DNA of 64,000 nt from Brevundimonas terrae. Lineage in GTDB: Bacteria; Pseudomonadota; Alphaproteobacteria; Caulobacterales; Caulobacteraceae. The notes under the pieces were generated by a model, which was given only the letters and a program-made list of their open reading frames with translations, ran no database searches and had not been told where the DNA came from. The stretch is from assembly GCF_011761985.1 (NCBI RefSeq), contig NZ_JAASQT010000002.1, positions 248,001-312,000 on the forward strand. Direction: 5' to 3'. The translations under genes and the position numbers were made by a program. Of the stretch, positions 8,880 through 18,115 are shown one piece after another (the first letter of the stretch is position 1; each line of letters opens with the position of its first letter).

Positions 8880-9068
8880 AGTTCATACCCCTTATTTGGG
8901 TACCGATGATATTCAAATAAGGGCCCGTGGATAGCGGCTTATGGGTAAATACTGGAAAAGACTGATTTCTGTATTCGTCGCAGGCTTGTTGCAGGCGGGT
9001 GCTAATCCATGGGAAATGAATCGCACCCAAGGTTTCAGGGTGTTGAACCAGGCCTGATACGGACCAGT

Positions 9069-10508
9069 ATGAGCTACGAACCCCAGCAGTCACCGGTGGC
9101 CCCCATGGCAACGTCGCGTCTTTGGACGGCGGGGGCCAGTGGTGGTCTGGCTGTCATCATCCTGCTGGTGCTGGCCGTCATGCAGCCGGCTGTGGCGGGC
9201 TGGATGGTGATGGGGGCGGTGGCGGTGGCCTTTACGACCTGGTTCGTAAACCGCAGACCGGTTTCAGGGGCCGCCTATGCGCCGCTGGTGTCCGAAATTC
9301 CGGCCGAGGCTACGGGCGATACGGGCCTGATGACCGATGTGTTCGAGGCCAGCTTCGATCCCATGATGATTATTTCGGGTGGCGAGGCCGACGATATTGC
9401 CGGACGGCGTATCGTGTTGGCCAATGCCGCGGCCCGCGAACTGTTTCCGGTCAGTGCTGCCGGAGGATTGCTGGTGGCGGTGATCCGTGAGCCGACGGTG
9501 CTGGAGGCCATTGATGATGCCCTGTTCACCGGCGAGGCGTCGCGGGTGGACTATATTTCGGGCGGCGCGAACGAACGCCACTGGCGGGCGCAGGTGCATC
9601 CTTTGCCGGAACGCGAGGGCTTTGCCTATGAAGGGCAGGTACGCCCCGAGGCGCTGGTGCTGCTGACGCTCAAGGACGAGACGGATCTGCGCCGGATCGA
9701 ACGGATGCGCGTGGATTTTCTGGCCAATGCCAGCCACGAACTACGCACGCCGCTGGCCTCGCTGTCGGGCTTTATCGAGACGCTGAAAGGCCACGCCAAG
9801 GATGATCCCAAGGCGCGGGACCGTTTCCTCGACATCATGGCCACGCAGGCCGACCGGATGAGCCGTCTGGTGGCCGACCTTTTGTCGCTGTCGCGGATCG
9901 AACTGAACGAGCATATCGCGCCGGATGGCCGTGTGGACCTGTCGCGGGCCACCTCCGATGTGCTGGATGCGGTCAGTGTTCTTTCGCGCGAGCGTCAGGT
10001 GACGGTGGAGGCCGATCTGGGAATCGGTGGCGCCGACGTGATCGGCGAGCGCGACGAGATTGTGCAGGTGGTGCAGAACCTCGTCGATAATGCGCTGAAA
10101 TATTCCTCGGCGGGCGGCAAGATCGAAGTCACCATCGAGCGGGGGCGTACGCTGGATGAAACCTTCCAGTCGCGCATGGCCGACAGCACCCGTTTGTCAC
10201 TGGTCACACCGGACCGTGAACAGGGCGCGCGTTATGTGGTGGTGACGGTGCGCGACCATGGTCCGGGCATGGCGCGTGAGTACCTGCCGCGACTGACCGA
10301 ACGATTCTATCGCATCGAGGGCCAAAAGAGCGGCGAGCGTCAGGGGACGGGTCTGGGGCTGGCCATTGTGCGCCATATTGTTATCCGTCACAGGGGCGCA
10401 CTTTCTGTGGAAAGCGCTGTGGGATCGGGCGCTTTATTTGCCGCAGCCTTCCCTCTGGCACCTGACCGCAAGAGTGTTGCAACTCAGCCGATAGAAGAAA
10501 TCTTTTAA
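9069..10508 (+). CDS. phoR: phosphate-regulon sensor histidine kinase PhoR
   Basis: A 479-residue membrane kinase that, with PhoB, controls phosphate-starvation genes. Two hydrophobic segments lie near residues 15-65, followed by a PAS-like region. The HisKA box FLANASHELRTPLASLSG has the phospho-histidine at 223. The N box (NLVDNALKYS), DHGPGM and GTGLGLAIV of the ATPase domain follow. Its place before pstCAB-phoU-phoB, the order known from Caulobacter, makes the assignment firm. ATG 9069 is taken as the start; an in-frame ATG at 9009 is possible, and neither has a strong ribosome site. No PstS gene is nearby. Confidence 0.93.
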   Translation: MSYEPQQSPVAPMATSRLWTAGASGGLAVIILLVLAVMQPAVAGWMVMGAVAVAFTTWFVNRRPVSGAAYAPLVSEIPAEATGDTGLMTDVFEASFDPMMIISGGEADDIAGRRIVLANAAARELFPVSAAGGLLVAVIREPTVLEAIDDALFTGEASRVDYISGGANERHWRAQVHPLPEREGFAYEGQVRPEALVLLTLKDETDLRRIERMRVDFLANASHELRTPLASLSGFIETLKGHAKDDPKARDRFLDIMATQADRMSRLVADLLSLSRIELNEHIAPDGRVDLSRATSDVLDAVSVLSRERQVTVEADLGIGGADVIGERDEIVQVVQNLVDNALKYSSAGGKIEVTIERGRTLDETFQSRMADSTRLSLVTPDREQGARYVVVTVRDHGPGMAREYLPRLTERFYRIEGQKSGERQGTGLGLAIVRHIVIRHRGALSVESAVGSGALFAAAFPLAPDRKSVATQPIEEIF

Positions 10509-10548
10509 ATATTAAAAGCTTAACATGCGCATGAGAGTGTTTGCAGAG

Positions 10549-10588
10549 CTGACATAATGGCGGCAGGGCGCTGTAACAGAACTGTCAT
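10549..10588 (+). promoter_or_regulatory. Pho box array upstream of pstC
   Basis: CTGTAAC (10571-10577), four bases, then CTGTCAT (10582-10588) matches the 7-4-7 PhoB direct repeat nearly perfectly. A further CTGACAT at 10549-10555 sits in the same 11-bp phase, 22 bases earlier; the repeat between them (10560) is degenerate. TCTTAT at 10596-10601 is a possible -10. This gives pstC a phosphate-starvation promoter separate from that of phoR. Confidence 0.85.
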
Positions 10589-10682
10589 GCATCCGTCTTA
10601 TTCCGCTCGCCTTTCAAGGGCATTTTCTGCCCAATTCAAAGCTCGCCCAATGGTGGGCCGAATGATTGCGTTTCGGACCTGA

Positions 10683-12113
10683 ATGACCTGGATTTTCCTG
10701 ATTTTCATGGCTGTGTTTGCGGTGCTGTCCTATCTGGGCGGCCGGCGACTGGCCGTGCGGCGCAGTCACGGCGTCAAACCGCACTCGCGCCCCGGCCAGC
10801 ATGGTCTGTATGCCGTCATCGGCGTGCTGGCCCCTGCAATGGCCATCCTGATTCTGGCCTCGGTGTTTTCGGCACCGATCGAGCGCCACTTGATGGCGGC
10901 GGGCAGCCCCGAAGTTGTCGAGCAGCTTGAACCCTTCCGCCGTCAGGCCTTCATGGCCGATGCGCGTCGCGTGGGTGACGGCGGTCAGGCGCTGCAAATC
11001 TGGGCGGCTCCCTATGCGGAACTGCTGCCGACCGAGGGCCGTCGCGCCCACAATATTCATGCCCTGTTGCAATGGGGTGGCCTGACCGCATCGGTGATCG
11101 CGGCCATTCTGGGCGGCCTGTTTGTCTTCCTGCGCATCCGTCCAGACCTGCGCGCGCGTAATGCGGTCGAGGCCTGGGTCGTGGGCATCCTGTTTGCCTG
11201 TGCCACCGTGGCGGTGCTGACGACGGTCGGCATCATCTTCTCGCTGGTTTATGACAGCCTTCGCTTCTTTGGCATGGTGTCGCCGCTGGAATTCCTGTTC
11301 GGCACCCAGTGGAGCCCGCAGATCGCCATCCGTGCCGATCAGGTCGGATCGTCGGGTGCGTTTGGTGCTGTGCCGCTGTTTGCCGGTACCTTCCTGATCA
11401 TGCTGATCGCCATGGCGGTTGCCGCGCCGGTCGGTTTGTTCTCGGCCATCTATCTGTCGGAATATGCCAGCAAGACGACCCGCGCTGTGGTCAAGCCTCT
11501 GTTGGAGGTTCTGGCCGGTGTGCCGACCGTGGTTTACGGCTTCTTTGCTGCCCTGACCGTTGGTCCGGCGCTGCGTGTGTTCTTCAATACGATCGGTAGC
11601 TGGCTGGTCGGTGGACCGCTGGACGGTCTTGGTCAGTATCTGATGCTGGTCCAGAACCAGATGGCTCTGGTGGCCGGTTGCGTCATGGGCATCATGCTGA
11701 TCCCGTTCGTGTCGTCCCTGTCGGACGACATCATGAACGCGGTGCCGCAGTCCCTGCGCGACGGCTCCTATGCCATGGGGGCCACCAAGTCCGAGACGGT
11801 GAAAAAGGTTCTACTGCCGGCCGCTCTGCCGGGTATTGCGGGTGCTCTGTTGCTGGCCGTATCGCGCGCCATCGGCGAGACGATGATCGTGACCATGGCT
11901 GCCGGTCTGGCCGCCAAGCTGACGCTCAACCCGCTGGAAACCGTCACCACCGTCACCGTCCAGATCGTGACCTTGCTGACCGGTGACCAAGAGTTCAACA
12001 GCCCGAAAACGCTGGCCGCCTTCGGTCTTGGTCTGACCCTGTTTGTCGTGACCCTGATCCTGAACATTGTCGCCATGCGTATCGTTGCAACCTATCGTGA
12101 ACAATATGACTGA
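10683..12113 (+). CDS. pstC: phosphate ABC transporter permease PstC
   Basis: A 476-residue inner-membrane permease of the high-affinity phosphate importer. It has the long N-terminal region typical of alphaproteobacterial PstC: two hydrophobic segments before residue 70 and more before the core at about 215. The core ABC permease domain carries the EAA loop near residues 357-385 (SLRDGSYAMGATKSETVKKV), which contacts PstB. The gene follows a Pho box array, and its last bases overlap the pstA start (ATGACTGA), so the two are translationally coupled. Confidence 0.95.
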   Translation: MTWIFLIFMAVFAVLSYLGGRRLAVRRSHGVKPHSRPGQHGLYAVIGVLAPAMAILILASVFSAPIERHLMAAGSPEVVEQLEPFRRQAFMADARRVGDGGQALQIWAAPYAELLPTEGRRAHNIHALLQWGGLTASVIAAILGGLFVFLRIRPDLRARNAVEAWVVGILFACATVAVLTTVGIIFSLVYDSLRFFGMVSPLEFLFGTQWSPQIAIRADQVGSSGAFGAVPLFAGTFLIMLIAMAVAAPVGLFSAIYLSEYASKTTRAVVKPLLEVLAGVPTVVYGFFAALTVGPALRVFFNTIGSWLVGGPLDGLGQYLMLVQNQMALVAGCVMGIMLIPFVSSLSDDIMNAVPQSLRDGSYAMGATKSETVKKVLLPAALPGIAGALLLAVSRAIGETMIVTMAAGLAAKLTLNPLETVTTVTVQIVTLLTGDQEFNSPKTLAAFGLGLTLFVVTLILNIVAMRIVATYREQYD

Positions 12114-13401
12114 CGCCGCCTCCAAAACCGGCGCAGTCAGCGCCCGCGCCGAGAAACTGAAGGCTCGCCTGAAGGGCCGCTATGCCCGCGAGGCCCGCTT
12201 CAAATGGTTCGGTCGTGGTGCGATTGCCATCGCGCTGGCCTTCCTCGCCATCCTGCTGACCAGCATCGTGCTGCAGGGCTATACGGCCTTCTATACCCAT
12301 AGCCTGACCCTGCCGGTCTATATGGATCCGGCGCGCATTGATCAGGCCTATCCGCAAGGCACCAATTTCGAACAGATGGTGGCCGAGCAGCAGCTGGTCC
12401 GTATGGGCGTGGCCGATGACGAGAACGGCAGCAAGGCTACGGCCATGCGCAACTTGCTGTCTTCGGAACTGAAATTCATTGCCGCAGACCGTATCCGCGC
12501 CCAACCGGCGCTGATCGGTCAGACCATTCCGCTGACGACGCCGCTGTCGGACGATGCGGAAATGTATCTGAAGGGCAAGATCACCCGCGAGACGCCTGAA
12601 AACCTGCGCCGTGTCAGCGACCAGCAGATGCAGTGGCTGGACAGCCTGAAGTCGCAAGGCGTGATCCGTGCCCACTTCAACAGCGCCCTGTTCACCAAGG
12701 GTGACTCCACACAACCGGAACTGGCGGGCTTGCTGGGCGCAGTGATCGGCTCGGCCCTGATGCTGACCGTGACGGCCCTGATCGCCATTCCGGTCGGTGT
12801 GTTTGCCGCTGTGTGGCTGGAAGAATATGCACCGCGCAACCGTCTGACGGCGATCATCGAGGTCAATATCAACAACCTCGCCGCCGTGCCGTCGATTGTT
12901 TACGGCCTGCTGGGTGTGGCCCTGTTTATCAACTTCCTGCACCTGCCACGGGCCAGTCCGCTGGTTGGTGGTCTGGTGCTGGCCCTGATGGCCTTGCCGA
13001 CCATCATCATCGCCACCCGCTCGTCGCTGAAGGCTGTGCCGCCTTCGATCCGCGATGCCGCACTGGCCATGGGTGCCAGCCGCACCCAGACCGTGTTCGG
13101 TCACGTCCTGCCGCTGGCCATGCCGGGGGTGATGACGGGTTCGATTATCTCTATGGCGCACGCGCTGGGTGAAACCGCCCCGCTGTTGCTGATCGGTATG
13201 ATCAGCTTTGTGCCGGGTATCTCGGCGGCGATTGATGCGCCCGGTGGTGCCCTGCCGTCCCTTATCTATATCTGGGAGAATGCCTCGGAGCGTGCGTTCC
13301 ACGAACGGACCGCAGCCGCCATCCTTGTCCTTCTCGCCTTCATGATCGTGATGAACGCCGCCGCAATCCTGTTGCGTCGCCGCTTCGAACGCCGGTGGTA
13401 A
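12106..13401 (+). CDS. pstA: phosphate ABC transporter permease PstA
   Basis: A 431-residue permease and partner of PstC. Residues 1-210 form an extended N-terminal part with one membrane segment and a DUF3333-type periplasmic domain, as in other alphaproteobacteria. The remainder is the classical permease with six hydrophobic segments and the EAA loop ([22 protein letters not shown]). ATG 12106 overlaps the pstC stop; an upstream in-frame start at 12067 would lie inside pstC and is rejected. Its TAA shares one base with the pstB ATG (TAATG). Confidence 0.95.
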   Translation: MTDAASKTGAVSARAEKLKARLKGRYAREARFKWFGRGAIAIALAFLAILLTSIVLQGYTAFYTHSLTLPVYMDPARIDQAYPQGTNFEQMVAEQQLVRMGVADDENGSKATAMRNLLSSELKFIAADRIRAQPALIGQTIPLTTPLSDDAEMYLKGKITRETPENLRRVSDQQMQWLDSLKSQGVIRAHFNSALFTKGDSTQPELAGLLGAVIGSALMLTVTALIAIPVGVFAAVWLEEYAPRNRLTAIIEVNINNLAAVPSIVYGLLGVALFINFLHLPRASPLVGGLVLALMALPTIIIATRSSLKAVPPSIRDAALAMGASRTQTVFGHVLPLAMPGVMTGSIISMAHALGETAPLLLIGMISFVPGISAAIDAPGGALPSLIYIWENASERAFHERTAAAILVLLAFMIVMNAAAILLRRRFERRW

Positions 13402-14288
13402 TGTCTATGAACACCAAGCTTATCCGCACCCCCATTGCCTATGGACCGGAAGGTCAGCCGACCGGCGCAGGCGCAGAACATAGCCGCTCGGTGGCACCGA
13501 CTGTGGGCGACAGCGCCCGCGCCGGTCTTGGCCCGATCAAGATTTCAGCCAAGAACATCAAGGTGTTCTATGGCGAGAAACAGGCCCTTCACGGCGTCAG
13601 CCTCGACATCCCCGACAAGGCGGTTACCGCCCTGATCGGCCCGTCGGGCTGTGGCAAGTCCACCTTCCTGCGTACCTTGAACCGCATGAACGACACCGTC
13701 CCCGGCGCGCGCGTCGAGGGCCGTATCGAGATGGACGGCGAGGATATCAACGACAAAAAGGTCGATCCGGTGCTGCTGCGCGCACAGGTCGGCATGGTGT
13801 TCCAAAAGCCGAACCCGTTCCCGAAATCGATCTTCGAGAACGTGGCCTATGGTCCTAAAATCCACGGTCTGGCATCCAGCAAGTCGGAACTGGAAGACAT
13901 CGTCCAGTCGGCCCTGAAACGTGCCGGTCTGTGGGATGAGGTTGCCGATCGTCTGCACGCGCCGGGCACCGGCCTGTCGGGTGGCCAGCAACAGCGTCTG
14001 GTCATTGCCCGCGCCATTGCCGTGGAACCCGAAGTCATCCTGATGGACGAGCCTTGCTCGGCACTGGACCCGATTGCGACCGCCAAGATCGAAGAGCTGA
14101 TCGACGAACTGCGCGAGCGTTATTGCATCGTCATCGTCACCCACTCGATGGCGCAGGCGGCCCGCGTTTCGCAACGTACGGCCTTCTTCCACATGGGCAA
14201 CATCGTGGAAACGGGAGACACCGAAGACATCTTCACCAATCCGCGCGAGCGCCGCACGCTCGACTATATCACTGGCCGTTTCGGTTAA
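13401..14288 (+). CDS. pstB: phosphate ABC transporter ATP-binding protein PstB
   Basis: A 295-residue ATPase that powers phosphate import and takes part in PhoU-PhoR signalling. It has Walker [10 protein letters not shown] from about residue 80, Q-loop [12 protein letters not shown], signature LSGGQQQRL, Walker [13 protein letters not shown] and the switch histidine in [10 protein letters not shown]. About 45 residues precede the ATPase core, longer than in E. coli. ATG 13401 overlaps the pstA stop; ATG 13407 is an equally possible start. It is followed by phoU seven bases later. Confidence 0.96.
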   Translation: MSMNTKLIRTPIAYGPEGQPTGAGAEHSRSVAPTVGDSARAGLGPIKISAKNIKVFYGEKQALHGVSLDIPDKAVTALIGPSGCGKSTFLRTLNRMNDTVPGARVEGRIEMDGEDINDKKVDPVLLRAQVGMVFQKPNPFPKSIFENVAYGPKIHGLASSKSELEDIVQSALKRAGLWDEVADRLHAPGTGLSGGQQQRLVIARAIAVEPEVILMDEPCSALDPIATAKIEELIDELRERYCIVIVTHSMAQAARVSQRTAFFHMGNIVETGDTEDIFTNPRERRTLDYITGRFG

Positions 14289-14295
14289 GAGCGAC

Positions 14296-15042
14296 ATGAA
14301 CCAGCATACCGTCAAAGCCTATGGTGACGAGCTGAACCAGCTCACGGCAGAGGTCGTCCGCATGGGCGGCCTTGCCGAGGCGCAGGTGGCCGATGCCATT
14401 GAATCCGTGGCCCGCCGCGATGTGGCGCTGGCCCGCGCGGTGATCGAGCGTGACCTGAAACTGGACACGCTGCATTACGACATCGAAAAGAAGGCCATCC
14501 GCCTGATCGCTCTGCGTCAGCCGGTGGCGTCGGACCTGCGTCGTACCCTTGGTGCGATCAAGTTGGCCTCGGACCTCGAGCGCACAGGCGATCTGGCCAA
14601 GAACATTGCCAAGCGCGCCCTGATCCTCGCCGAAGGCGAGCCGATGCAACTTCTGACGCGCTCGATCGAGCGCATGGGCCGTCTGGTGTCGAACCGTCTG
14701 CGCGATGTTCTGGATGCCTATACGGCGTCCGAAGTCGAACGCGCCATGAGCGTCTGGCAGACCGATGACGAGGTGGACGAGCACTACAACGCGCTCTTCC
14801 GTGAACTGCTGACCTATATGATGGGCGACCCGCGCACGATCACGGCCTGTACCCATTTGCTGTTCATGGCCAAGAACCTTGAGCGCATCGGCGACCATGC
14901 CACCAATATCGCCGAGACGGTCCACTACGAGATCACCGGCGAGGACATGATGGGCGAACGCCCGCGTGCCGTGCCGGCCCCCGGCGAGGACGCAGCGCCG
15001 ACGCCGACCCTGACGGGCAATGATGCTCCGTCGGCCGATTGA
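14296..15042 (+). CDS. phoU: phosphate signalling protein PhoU
   Basis: A 248-residue cytoplasmic protein of two three-helix bundles, which keeps PhoR in its repressing state when phosphate is sufficient. Both PhoU repeats show the conserved acidic metal-binding pattern (LASDLERTGDLAKNIAKRA near 93-111, and NLERIGDHATNIAETVHYEITGE near 195-217). The last 25 residues are a proline- and alanine-rich tail. It lies seven bases after pstB and 34 before phoB, clearly in the operon. Confidence 0.96.
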   Translation: MNQHTVKAYGDELNQLTAEVVRMGGLAEAQVADAIESVARRDVALARAVIERDLKLDTLHYDIEKKAIRLIALRQPVASDLRRTLGAIKLASDLERTGDLAKNIAKRALILAEGEPMQLLTRSIERMGRLVSNRLRDVLDAYTASEVERAMSVWQTDDEVDEHYNALFRELLTYMMGDPRTITACTHLLFMAKNLERIGDHATNIAETVHYEITGEDMMGERPRAVPAPGEDAAPTPTLTGNDAPSAD

Positions 15043-15076
15043 CCTGACCTGACATTCCACGACTAGAGAGTCCGAT

Positions 15077-15766
15077 ATGCAGCCCTATATCCTGGTGATG
15101 GAAGACGAGGACGCGCTGTCGACGCTCCTCCAGTACAATCTGGAAAAGGAAGGCTACGAGGTTGCTGTCGCCGGTGATGGCGAAGAAGGCTGGCTGATGA
15201 TCGAGGAACGCCAGCCTGATCTGGTCCTGCTGGACTGGATGCTGCCGCAACTGTCGGGCATCGAGGTGTGCCGCCGTATCCGCGCCAAGTCGGAAACCCG
15301 CAACCTGCCGGTCATCATGCTGACCGCGCGTGGCGAAGAAGCCGACCGTGTGCGTGGCCTCGATACCGGTGCTGACGACTATATGACCAAGCCGTTCTCG
15401 ATGACCGAGCTGACGGCGCGTATGCGGGCGGTCTTGCGCCGTCTGCGTCCGGGTCTGGCCGATGACCGCGTCAACCATGCCGATATCGTAATGGACCGCG
15501 TGGCCCACCGCGTGAGCCGTGCGGGCAAGGAAATCCACCTCGGCCCGACGGAGTTCCGTCTGCTGGATCACTTCCTGAAGCATCCGGGCCGTGTGTTCAG
15601 CCGTGAACAGTTGCTGGATGCGGTCTGGGGCTCGGATGTCTATGTCGAGGCCCGCACGGTGGACGTACACGTCGGTCGTCTTCGCAAGGCGCTGAACGTG
15701 GACGGCACGACCAATCCGATCCGCACGGTCCGCTCGGCGGGCTATTCGCTGGACCTGAACAACTAG
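15077..15766 (+). CDS. phoB: phosphate-regulon response regulator PhoB
   Basis: A 229-residue OmpR-family regulator. The receiver domain (1-120) has the acidic pair EDED near 9-12, phospho-acceptor Asp53 (LLDWMLP), a conserved Thr in MLTARGE and Lys in TKPFS. The winged-helix DNA-binding domain spans 130-225, with recognition region YVEARTVDVHVGRLRKAL. PhoB binds CTGTNAT direct repeats, and such an array lies before pstC. It closes the phosphate operon; a hairpin with no T-run follows at 15795. Confidence 0.96.
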   Translation: MQPYILVMEDEDALSTLLQYNLEKEGYEVAVAGDGEEGWLMIEERQPDLVLLDWMLPQLSGIEVCRRIRAKSETRNLPVIMLTARGEEADRVRGLDTGADDYMTKPFSMTELTARMRAVLRRLRPGLADDRVNHADIVMDRVAHRVSRAGKEIHLGPTEFRLLDHFLKHPGRVFSREQLLDAVWGSDVYVEARTVDVHVGRLRKALNVDGTTNPIRTVRSAGYSLDLNN

Positions 15767-15794
15767 TCTGGACGAACGCCGGTTCGCCTTTATA

Positions 15795-15827
15795 GGTTGT
15801 GGCAAGGCTTGAGGCTTTGTCACAACC
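15795..15827 (+). promoter_or_regulatory. hairpin between phoB and the small secreted protein gene
   Basis: A 14-bp stem (15795-15808 with 15814-15827; two positions would be G-U in RNA) closes on the loop TTGAG. No T-run follows, and it ends 15 bases before the next ATG. It may be a leader element or a poor terminator for phoB. Confidence 0.5.
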
Positions 15828-15842
15828 CTTCAGGGCAATCCA

Positions 15843-16211
15843 ATGCAACGCATCGGTTCGTATCTGGTTTTGGCGTCCATTCTGGTGACCCTGAGCGGTA
15901 CGCCAGCCATGGCACAATCTGTACGGCAGTTTCTGACCTCGGCAGACCGTATTCCGCGCAATGCAACGGCCTTGCTGATGCCATCTGCCCGACGGCTGAT
16001 GAACGAGTTGGGGGAAGCCTTCTCGACCGTGCGTTCCGAACAGGAGGCGCTACAGGCGAGGGGACAACCGCGCACCATCTGTATGCCGGAAAAGGTTACG
16101 CTGAACGCGCTGGAAATCGAAAGCCGGTTTCGTTCTATCCCCGAAGCCCGTCGCAATATCACGGTGACACAGGCCGTCCGTGAATGGATGGCCGAGAAAC
16201 ACCCCTGCTAG
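15843..16211 (+). CDS. small secreted protein, Rap1a/Tai-like
   Basis: A 122-residue protein with a signal peptide cut after PAMA (about residue 24). The mature part is helical and holds two cysteines, in TICMPEKVTLNALEIESRF and at the extreme C-terminus (MAEKHPC). A Cys-x-P motif, a helical middle and a terminal PC are the pattern of Rap1a/Tai proteins, known as periplasmic immunity proteins to type VI amidases and also found as orphans. No effector or secretion gene is nearby, so immunity is not supported. The family call is tentative. It lies 77 bases after phoB and ends at a two-way terminator. Confidence 0.55.
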   Translation: MQRIGSYLVLASILVTLSGTPAMAQSVRQFLTSADRIPRNATALLMPSARRLMNELGEAFSTVRSEQEALQARGQPRTICMPEKVTLNALEIESRFRSIPEARRNITVTQAVREWMAEKHPC

Positions 16212-16230
16212 AGGCAATCAGCTAAAGAAA

Positions 16231-16265
16231 AGGGCGCTGTGGCCGAAGCCGCAGCGCCCTTTTTA
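16231..16265. terminator. bidirectional terminator
   Basis: A 9-bp GC-rich stem (16231-16239 with 16252-16260) with A-rich sequence before and T-rich sequence after it. It serves both the small secreted protein gene and hslO. Confidence 0.85.
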
Positions 16266-16281
16266 TATGTTGTGTTCGCGC

Positions 16282-17220
16282 TTAGTGCAGGGCTTCGGGA
16301 GCCGGAACTACTACCTCGCTCGGATCGATGTGATAGTCGGTCGAGCAGTATTCACAGTTGGCGTGGATCAGGCCGTCATCCTCGACCATTTCGTTGCGAT
16401 CTTCCTCGGAGAAGGATTGCAGCACGGTGACGATACGTTCGCGCGAGCAACGGCAGACGGCCTTGAGAGCCGTCGGGCCTTCCAGACGCACACCGTCCTC
16501 GTGGAACAGGCGATACAGCAGGGTTTCGGGCGTCAGGGTCGGATCAACCAGTTCGTCGTCTGACAGGGTCGAGAACAGGGCGCGGGTGCGGTCCCAGATT
16601 TCCTCGGTCGAGCCACGGGCTTCGTCACCGGCAATGACCTGGATCAGCGCACCGCCTGCACGATATTGCGTGCCGGTGTCGGTAGTGATCTGTCCTACGG
16701 CCAGATTGACCTTGGTCGGGATCTGCTCGGACTGGACGAAGTAATGCTCGGCGCAGGACGACAGGCTGTCGCCTTCGATGGGGGTCATGCCCTGTGTGCG
16801 CTCGAAGTCGGGACCACGGTCCAGCGTCATGATGAACAGGCCCTTACCCAGCAGGTCCTGCGCGCCCGGCGCATCCTTGCTGTCGCACAGGGCTTTCAAC
16901 TCGCCCTCATCATAGCGGCAGAAGCCACGCATGGTGCCGTCGGTGCCATAATCGGCCAGCACATAGCGGACAGGGCCGTCGCCTTGGGCCTGAACCAGCA
17001 GGCGACCGTCAAACTTCAGAGCCGAACCGACCAGAGCGGCCAGCGCACAGGCTTCGCCCAGCAGGTGGGCAACGGGCAGGGGATAGTCGTGCGACGACAG
17101 AATGGTGTTGATGGCGTCGCCCATACGGACCAGACGGCCACGGACAGGCCAGCCTTCGATTTGGAAGGCCGCGGCCAGATCATCATGCAGGGCATTGATA
17201 GGGGCGGTAGCGTCGGTCAC
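16282..17220 (-). CDS. hslO: redox-regulated chaperone Hsp33
   Basis: A 312-residue holdase chaperone activated by oxidation. The N-terminal substrate-binding domain (1-230) is followed by the zinc redox switch: Cys256 and Cys258 (CRC) and Cys289 and Cys292 (CEYC), the standard C-x-C ... C-x2-C arrangement. When the cysteines are oxidised, zinc is lost and the protein binds unfolding clients. The start is a GTG at 17220 preceded by AGGA seven bases away. It is divergent from the 17405 membrane protein gene. Confidence 0.96.
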   Translation of the reverse strand: MTDATAPINALHDDLAAAFQIEGWPVRGRLVRMGDAINTILSSHDYPLPVAHLLGEACALAALVGSALKFDGRLLVQAQGDGPVRYVLADYGTDGTMRGFCRYDEGELKALCDSKDAPGAQDLLGKGLFIMTLDRGPDFERTQGMTPIEGDSLSSCAEHYFVQSEQIPTKVNLAVGQITTDTGTQYRAGGALIQVIAGDEARGSTEEIWDRTRALFSTLSDDELVDPTLTPETLLYRLFHEDGVRLEGPTALKAVCRCSRERIVTVLQSFSEEDRNEMVEDDGLIHANCEYCSTDYHIDPSEVVVPAPEALH

Positions 17221-17404
17221 TTTTGGTCCTGAAACACTGTAATAAACTTGAAGTCGCGCAACATAGTGAGCGATGGCGCCATTTGTAAGGGGCCGGACTT
17301 GCAGCCTGTGCGCGATATGGCAAACTTCATTGCGATGTTTGTGCAGATTTCGGGAACTCTTGCGCCCGTAAACCGCTGATGTTTGTGAACCCTACAGTGA
17401 TAAA

Positions 17405-18019
17405 ATGATGGCAGGCATGAGCGAAGACACGCATCTGATCGACCAAGTGATTGCAGAAGTCCGCAAGCACCCGGGCATTGTTGCCGGTGGGGTGGCTGTG
17501 CTGGCGGCGGTGGGCTTTGCGTCCCTGTTTTTGAACCAGCGTACCGGCCCGCGCCGGTATGAAGTGCTGATGAACCGGATGGACCCGCGTGGCTGGGTCG
17601 ATACCGATGCCCTGCGTGACCGTCTGGAACAGATGGGGGGCCGTGTTCATGACGAGGCCGGGGATTTGGGCCAGCGCGCCTCGGAACGCGCTCGCAGCTT
17701 GAAGGCCCGTGCATCGGACCATATGCACGACCTTTCCGACCGTGCGCAGGAACTGGGGCACATTTGGGGGGATCGCGCGCGCGGTTTTGCCGATAATGCC
17801 CGCGAGCGCTTCGATGACTGGCGCGACGGCCCGCGCAGCCGCCGCACCACGCGCCGCTATGCCAAGAGAGCGCGCCGTGCCGCAGAAGACGCCCGTGACT
17901 ATGCCAGCGACTTTGCCAAGGACCATGCCAAGGAGGGCGCGGCCTTGCTGGCGGTCGGTCTGGTGGCCGCAGTGATCGGCGCGATTGCTCTGGAACAGCG
18001 CAAAATCAGCGGCAAGTAG
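17405..18019 (+). CDS. membrane protein with two end segments and a basic helical middle
   Basis: A 204-residue protein of unknown family. Hydrophobic segments lie near residues 23-42 and 180-198. Between them is a highly charged, arginine-rich region likely to form long helices (residues 65-170, repeatedly RARSLKAR, RAQELG, RFDDWRDG). The look is of a YtxH- or DUF883-like membrane-anchored stress protein, but no specific match can be claimed. Start codons at 17405, 17408 and 17417 are all possible. It is followed by a terminator at 18055. Confidence 0.65.
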   Translation: MMAGMSEDTHLIDQVIAEVRKHPGIVAGGVAVLAAVGFASLFLNQRTGPRRYEVLMNRMDPRGWVDTDALRDRLEQMGGRVHDEAGDLGQRASERARSLKARASDHMHDLSDRAQELGHIWGDRARGFADNARERFDDWRDGPRSRRTTRRYAKRARRAAEDARDYASDFAKDHAKEGAALLAVGLVAAVIGAIALEQRKISGK

Positions 18020-18054
18020 GCGCTAAATTCGAAGATTTGAAAAAATCATGCGTG

Positions 18055-18080
18055 AAGGGGGCTGTTTGGCCCCCTTTTTA
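18055..18080 (+). terminator. rho-independent terminator
   Basis: An 8-bp stem (18055-18062 with 18069-18076) with a six-base loop and a T-run. Confidence 0.88.
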
Positions 18081-18115
18081 TTGCTGCAAGTGCGAAGGTG
18101 GGCTATCGGGCGGGC

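Noticed and set aside
10505-10523. Several TTAA motifs before pstC, as in CtrA boxes
   Set aside because: Spacings are 3, 4 and 11 bases, none the required 7, so this is ordinary AT-rich sequence.
11995-13302. A 435-codon minus-strand frame opposite pstA
   Set aside because: Gln/Arg/His-rich shadow of a conserved permease gene.
17271-17280. ATGGCGCCAT palindrome between hslO and the 17405 gene
   Set aside because: Ten-base GC palindromes are frequent by chance here, and nothing else supports an operator.
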